A DNA stretch of 64,000 nucleotides. Source: Theristus sp. LFF4_11 (Eukaryota > Nematoda > Chromadorea > Monhysterida > Xyalidae). This document shows, piece after piece, positions 59,301 to 64,000 of this stretch. Where the stretch lies: NCBI GenBank assembly GCA_030248135.1, contig JASANC010004111.1:1-64000 (forward strand). Reading direction: 5' to 3'. The notes under the pieces are model-generated. The model made no database searches, was not told where the DNA came from, and saw only the letters and a program-made list of their open reading frames with translations. How positions within the stretch are numbered: position 1 is the first letter of the stretch; every line of letters starts with the position of its first letter. The position numbers and the translations under genes were made by a program.

Positions 59301-59664
59301 CGTGTGCCGCGGCGTGGACGCAAGATCACGGTGATTTTCTGTGTTTTTCAACGGTGCAGCAGAACTGCACACATACACGCACGCACTCAACTTGCCCCGC
59401 CGCCCACCGCGCGCTTGCAACGAAGGCCTTTTTTCGGAGTCGTCAATCCGCCGACGCCGTGTGCGCGTTTCGCTCTTCGTTTCGGCTTTGGTGTTCTGTT
59501 TTAGTTTCACTCAGTCCGCTGTTGCCTGAATTGACAGACAGAAGCACGGTCTTTCCTTGAAAAAGTGAGAAAAAGTACAACGATCGTTCGTGTCAGTCCA
59601 CTCCCACTCGACTAAACCGATTTGTATACATACTTAAAAGTGATTTTTTTGATTTCTGATCAGT

Positions 59665-59745
59665 GGTTGCTTGCAATGAGTCGTTGTAGGTTCCTAATCC
59701 TAAACCTAATCCTAATCCTAAGCCAAGCCTTTTTTATAAGGTGAA
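59665..59745 (-). repeat. Dispersed repeat with degenerate telomere-like units, copy 3
   Basis: Reverse complement carries 'ggcttggcttaggattagg'. It matches 7425-7488 in the same orientation and 30100-30192 inverted. Confidence 0.65.
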
Positions 59746-59874
59746 AATGATCAATTTAGTTTTTGCATTTTTTTCTTTCCTGTGTTAAAGGGCAGGGGCC
59801 ACCGCTACTGCACATGCACCTGTTTTAATAATGATGCATTACGGACTAAACCAGCAGTTCAGCTCAGCACAGCC

Positions 59875-60920
59875 ACAGGGGTAGGGTTAGGGGCTTTGAA
59901 AAAAAAAATTTTTAATTTTTTTTTTCGTTTTTTTTTTTAAAATTTGAATTTTTTTTTTCAAACTTAAAAAAAAATTTGAAAAATTTTTCTTATACTTTGC
60001 TCTGAAAATTCGATTTATGGCATAATTTTTTGAAAGTTCAAACCAAATTTTCTTCCCAACTTCTTTGTGTGCTTAGGTACATGTCATTATTTGGTCATTT
60101 TGACCGACGTACTCCATGTTTTTCGATTTGGATAACTTCTAGAGTCAATTTTTAGCGTTGAAATGACTTAACTGAATTGAAATATCGTTTCAGAAATCGT
60201 TTTCTTGCAACTTAGAACATGTTTTTTCAGTCGGTAGGCCATGAGATGAACATGATATTTTGTTGATTGGCGTATGTTATAGGTCTACAATGGAGTTGTG
60301 CGATATATTGTTAAACAATTGGAGCGGAGATGTTGGTTAATACCACATCACACGACCGTTTTTCAGATACCCGATAACATGGCCACATGTTAAAACTTGC
60401 GTGCTGAGCTGAACTAACGTGTTAAACTTGCGTCTGTCAGTTGCCCGCAACGTGATCGCGAAATCATGGTACGTGTTTTCGATACGATGATTTGAAGAGT
60501 GGGCTCTCGCCATGTGGCAGATAGCATAGCTGGTTGAACCTGAAAGTAAGTGTCTTGGGGGGGGGGGCGACCGGGTCGACAGGGGTTGCCGACTTAGCTA
60601 CAGCAAACAGGAATTTTTGAACACAGTCAAATTTTGGTAATTTTCTAAAGAGGAACAACTAAGAACGGTTCAATATTCAAGTACACGTCGAAAATTGTCC
60701 TGTTTTACTGTTGAAAATGCAACTTTCCCTCTATGAAATGGACATAATTTCAATAAAACACGATTTTCGCTCTTATAGTTTTCCGGATCGTTCTGAAAAT
60801 AGTCTAGATGAACTCAGCTCGACGAGACGCTTCGAACAAACCTAACTTGTAAAAAAAATTAAAAAAAAATTTTTTTTATTAAAAAAAAATCCGGATTTTT
60901 TTCTCCCTAACCCTACACAG
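59875..60920. repeat. Repeat bounded by inverted 'gtagggttaggg' motifs
   Basis: The left end 'cacaggggtagggttagggg' and the right end 'tccctaaccctacacagggg' are inverted. The outer segments are long A/T homopolymer blocks. A further 'gggtagggttagg' follows at 61068. No ORF is convincing. It may be an unclassified DNA element. Confidence 0.45.
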
Positions 60921-61080
60921 GGGTCGAGCCCGATTTTTGGCGAATTGAGGGGGACGGGGGAGGAAGGGTCGACCAAAATTTGGGAGGTGTTTTTCCAGGT
61001 GGGCGTAGGGGGGAGGCCGGAAGGAGTGATGTCGACCTGGCTGGGGCCCTGCCTTGAGGACGGGGGGGTAGGGTTAGGAA
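60921..61080. repeat. G-rich repeat related to 8640-9015
   Basis: Begins 'gggtcgagcccgatttttgg', identical to 8653-8672, then G-rich runs. Confidence 0.6.
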
Positions 61081-61419
61081 AAAAAAGAAAATCCGGATTC
61101 TTTGCTTAATTTTTAAATGAAATTTCAAATGTCATTTTGGCTTTTTGGCTGCATCGGAAATGTTATGCCAAACTTTGCGATGCTCAAAAACTTCATTCAA
61201 AAGTTGCTCAAACCTGAAATCAATCCGTAAACGGTACAAAATATTGATTTTGGACTTGCTGACGGTTTTACCAGGTAATGTCAAAGAAAATTTTTGTTAA
61301 CCTTTCCAAAAATTGTGCCAACCATGCCCGTGCGCCAAAAATGCCGTTTTCAGAGCGAATTTGGGGAAAACTCGAAGTTAAAAATCGACATTTTGTTTTT
61401 TTAATATATTTTTTGGTTT

Positions 61420-61797
61420 TTGTTCAACAACACTAATTGTGAAGCTTGTTCGTATGTGAAATCAGATGTTCAAAAGCAGAGTCGGAGAGAATCGCAGTTT
61501 AAAATAGTGTCAGGTCGTTTGTTCGTTCCTAATATAAATGACTTCTTCGTATTTCACCAGCCAGGATATGGTGCTAACACTCGGGGACATACTCTCAAGC
61601 TCACAGTTCCAACAACAACAACGTCTGTCCGCAAGCATTTTTTCAGTATCAGAGTAATATCATTGTGGAATTCTCTTGAGGATACCACGGTTTCATCCCC
61701 TACTGTTGGCCAGTTTAAGAGCTATCTCCGTTCATCCGAATACCAAAAAATTAAAACTTTTGTTTCAAAAAAGTTCTCTACAATACTTGACTAGGGG
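61420..61797 (+). pseudogene. C-terminal remnant of a LINE reverse transcriptase protein
   Basis: The open frame (124 codons) contains TRGHTLKLTVPTTTTSVRK, FFSIRVISLWNSLEDTTV and VGQFKSYLRS. This RGH-x-KL, R-x-FF-x-RV-x-x-WN-SL, FK-x-L order is typical of the extreme C-terminus of CR1/Jockey-type non-LTR retrotransposon ORF2 proteins. The catalytic reverse transcriptase and endonuclease parts are absent upstream, so the copy is 5'-truncated, as is usual for LINEs. The frame is intact up to TAG, implying a fairly young insertion. Confidence 0.75.
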
Positions 61798-63240
61798 AGT
61801 CCGCACAACCGCTGGTTTGTCGCGCGGTTGTCTCTTCGTTGGCATGTGGTCTGTTTATTTATTTGTTTGGTTTTCGCCGTTTAGTTCCGTGCCGTGCCGT
61901 TCTTGTTTCGGTTTTGCATTTGTTTGGTTTGGTTTAGTTTGTTCTGCTTCGGCTGCCTAGTTTCTGTTCGGTTCGTCTTTTTGATTGAACAATTGGATTT
62001 TTTATAGTCATTTTCTTTGCGTCATTTTGTGTGTTTTGTGTGTTTGTGTGTTCGTGATAAGTACGATTCTGCGTCTTTTCATTTTTTACATTTGTTGGTT
62101 GTGTTTGTTTTGATCCGTACCGTTTTGTTTCGATTCTGTTTTTGCTATGTTTGTTTGGTTTCGTTTCGTTTCGTTTTCGTTTCGTTTCGTTTCGTTTCGT
62201 TTCGTTTCTGTTGTGGTTGCTTTGTTTCCGTTCGGCTCATTTTCGATTCGTGTTTTTGAAATGAAACGCTAATTTCAAGAGTCTGTGTTTGCGATATCTT
62301 CAATTCTGCGTCTCTTCATTCATTTTTGCTTGCTGATTTCGTCTTGTTTAGCACCGTTTTTCGATTATGTTTTTGCCAGGTATGGTTACACATCATTTTG
62401 TTTCGACTGTTGTGCTTTTGTTCAGTTGCTTTGGTTCGTCTTTTTGATGTGTAACTTGGTTCAAGAATCATTTCCTGTGTTCGCGAGAAATTCGACTCTG
62501 CTTCTTTTCATTTTTGATTTTTGAGTTCGTTTTGTTGTGTTCCGTTCAGTTCAGATTTTTTTTTCTCGTTTGACTTGGCTCGGTTTCTTTTTTGATTCGG
62601 TTGCTTCGTTTATGTTCAGTGCGTTTCGGATCGTGTTTGGTATGTGTCTTAGTGTGTGACTGTTTTTTTGAGAGTCCTTTGTGTGTTTGCGATATGTCTG
62701 TTTCTGCGTCTCTTAAAAAAAAAGAAAAGAAAAAGAAAAAAGAGAAAAAAAAGAAAGAAAAAAGATGTGCAAAAAAAGAAAAAAAAGAAAAAAAAGAAAC
62801 AAAATAAAATGATGTATGAAGAGACAGCTCATAGACTTGTTTCTTTGGTTTTTTTTGGTTTTTTCATCATAGTGTTGAGCCGTCACAGGCGTCGTTGCTG
62901 TTCTTTATCTTGTGTTTAAGAAAGCCACTCATTGAAGTTTTTTGTTTATTGATTGTTTCGGGTTCTTCAGTTTTCGGTTCTCGTTTTGTGTGTGAATTGA
63001 GTTTTTTTTGGATAGAGTTTGTGCCTCCAAATGTTTTTCAACTTCAGCTTGTTTTAGGGTAAATACATGGGCAATTCTTGCCCACATCCGACACCCGATA
63101 CAAAACAATGATATAATAGTTGTTGGTTTCATTCATTTTTTTTGATAATTTTGTCATCATGTTAATTGTTTATCATTGTGTTTTTGTTAAAGGTGTTGCG
63201 CGTTAAATAAAATCTTGAAAAATCTTGAAAAAATCTTGAA
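61798..63240 (+). mobile_element. 3' UTR and tail of the LINE copy
   Basis: After the stop, a T-rich region with (TTTCG)n near 62160-62215 and A-rich (AAAAAG)n near 62716-62810 leads to 'aaataaaatcttgaaaaatc' and two more 'cttgaaaaa' units. Short tandem units at the 3' end are characteristic of LINE tails, so I place the element's end near 63240. Confidence 0.55.
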
Positions 63241-64000
63241 TCCAAGCGAGGCTCGTGGCGCTCATGGCTTATCTTGCACACGACACGACACGCACTCGCG
63301 TTTTTTTTTTACAAAAAAGCTTGGCTTACGTTTGTGTTGTCAGCGTCAGCTCAATCCACCAGTCCCACATACAAAAGCTAACAACATTTTAGTCTGTCCT
63401 CAGCGAATTCGGTTCAGCAGCACGGGCTCAGCCCACCACGCCGTTTAGGTAAGTTAGTATACATTAGCCCACAAAAAATTCGCATACAGAACAAATCGAA
63501 CTCACTTCTTCCATTCGATGTTTGTATTTCGCAATCGTTGCATGTGGCAATTTACTGCTTTTGACAATGTTCGGCGGGTTCTCACGTGTCCTCCGTTTCT
63601 AGATTTAGTTTTTTGTTTCAGTTCAACCTGACAATAAAATGTTTCCAAAAATATAGTTGAGAAATGTCGGATGACAAACAAAATATGCTACTGTAGCATG
63701 CCGTAGCTTACGTTCACGGTTAATAAACGCTTCAGTTCAAATCCCATTAACCTCGAGTACAGACTTTTTAAAATTTATTAAAACACTGAATTATTCATGA
63801 GCACTATCATAATTGTATCACGTAGGAAGGAAGGGCCATAGGAATCAATGATTGAACCCGTATGTCAGAAAACAAGTCATTGACACAATGTAGAGAAGAT
63901 AACCGTCAAAAAATCTGTGAAACTCCGTGAATTTTGTAAGCACAGCGTACGCAGGTTAGCATCGCAAAATCAACATTGGCGGGCGTTCAAGAGAAATCAC
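63241..64000. other. Right end of window, nothing recognised
   Basis: No coding exon or matched repeat is supported here apart from a short 'aaaaaagcttggctta' resembling the dispersed telomere-like repeat at about 63314. Confidence 0.4.

Overview
This window is animal nuclear DNA, most likely from a nematode. Genes are split by GT-AG introns. Exons are GC-rich at third codon positions and lie in AT-rich introns and spacers full of repeats. There are no operons or ribosome binding sites. Two points favour a nematode: the longest gene is a NOS1AP homologue (called DYC-1 in Caenorhabditis), and short degenerate runs of the nematode telomere unit TTAGGC occur inside the window. The species cannot be named from sequence alone.

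Layout, left to right. 1-4.5 kb: the 3' half of mitochondrial elongation factor G1 (plus strand, eleven exons, 5' part outside the window or hidden by repeats). 5.2-6.3 kb: a convergent minus-strand gene for a small single-pass membrane protein, three exons. 6.4-19.5 kb: no convincing coding exon; instead a foldback element, G-rich tandem repeats, a Tc1-like MITE, a CpG- and GT-rich tract and a 148/149-bp satellite next to a terminal-inverted-repeat element. 19.6-50.6 kb: the NOS1AP/DYC-1 homologue, twelve exons giving about 1117 residues, with PTB domain first, then a coiled coil and a long low-complexity C-terminal exon. 51.7-55.8 kb: a type I membrane protein with signal peptide, CUB-like ectodomain, one membrane helix and a PPxY tail (about 537 residues, one splice junction uncertain). 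56.6-59.3 kb: two minus-strand paralogues encoding 72- and 65-residue single-pass membrane proteins with the same exon structure. 59.9-63.3 kb: a repeat element and the 3' end of a LINE.

The introns of the NOS1AP homologue hold most of the mobile DNA: a 4.9-kb foldback whose loop is interrupted by a non-autonomous LTR retrotransposon with apparently identical LTRs, a Tc1-like element, two Helitrons placed exactly end to end, and a large satellite complex. A 228-bp tandem repeat in that complex carries conserved hammerhead-ribozyme core segments in an unusual order. Two intronic exon candidates are in frame with the gene: an alternative first exon (35520-35666) that would make an isoform lacking the PTB domain, and a possible alternative last exon (28741-28989).

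The genes have no obvious shared pathway. The elongation factor acts in mitochondrial translation. DYC-1 in worms acts at the muscle dense body and with the dystrophin complex. The remaining genes encode membrane proteins that I could not assign to a named family. Splice sites were chosen by hand from reading-frame continuity, GT-AG dinucleotides and remembered family conservation; no alignment program or database was used.
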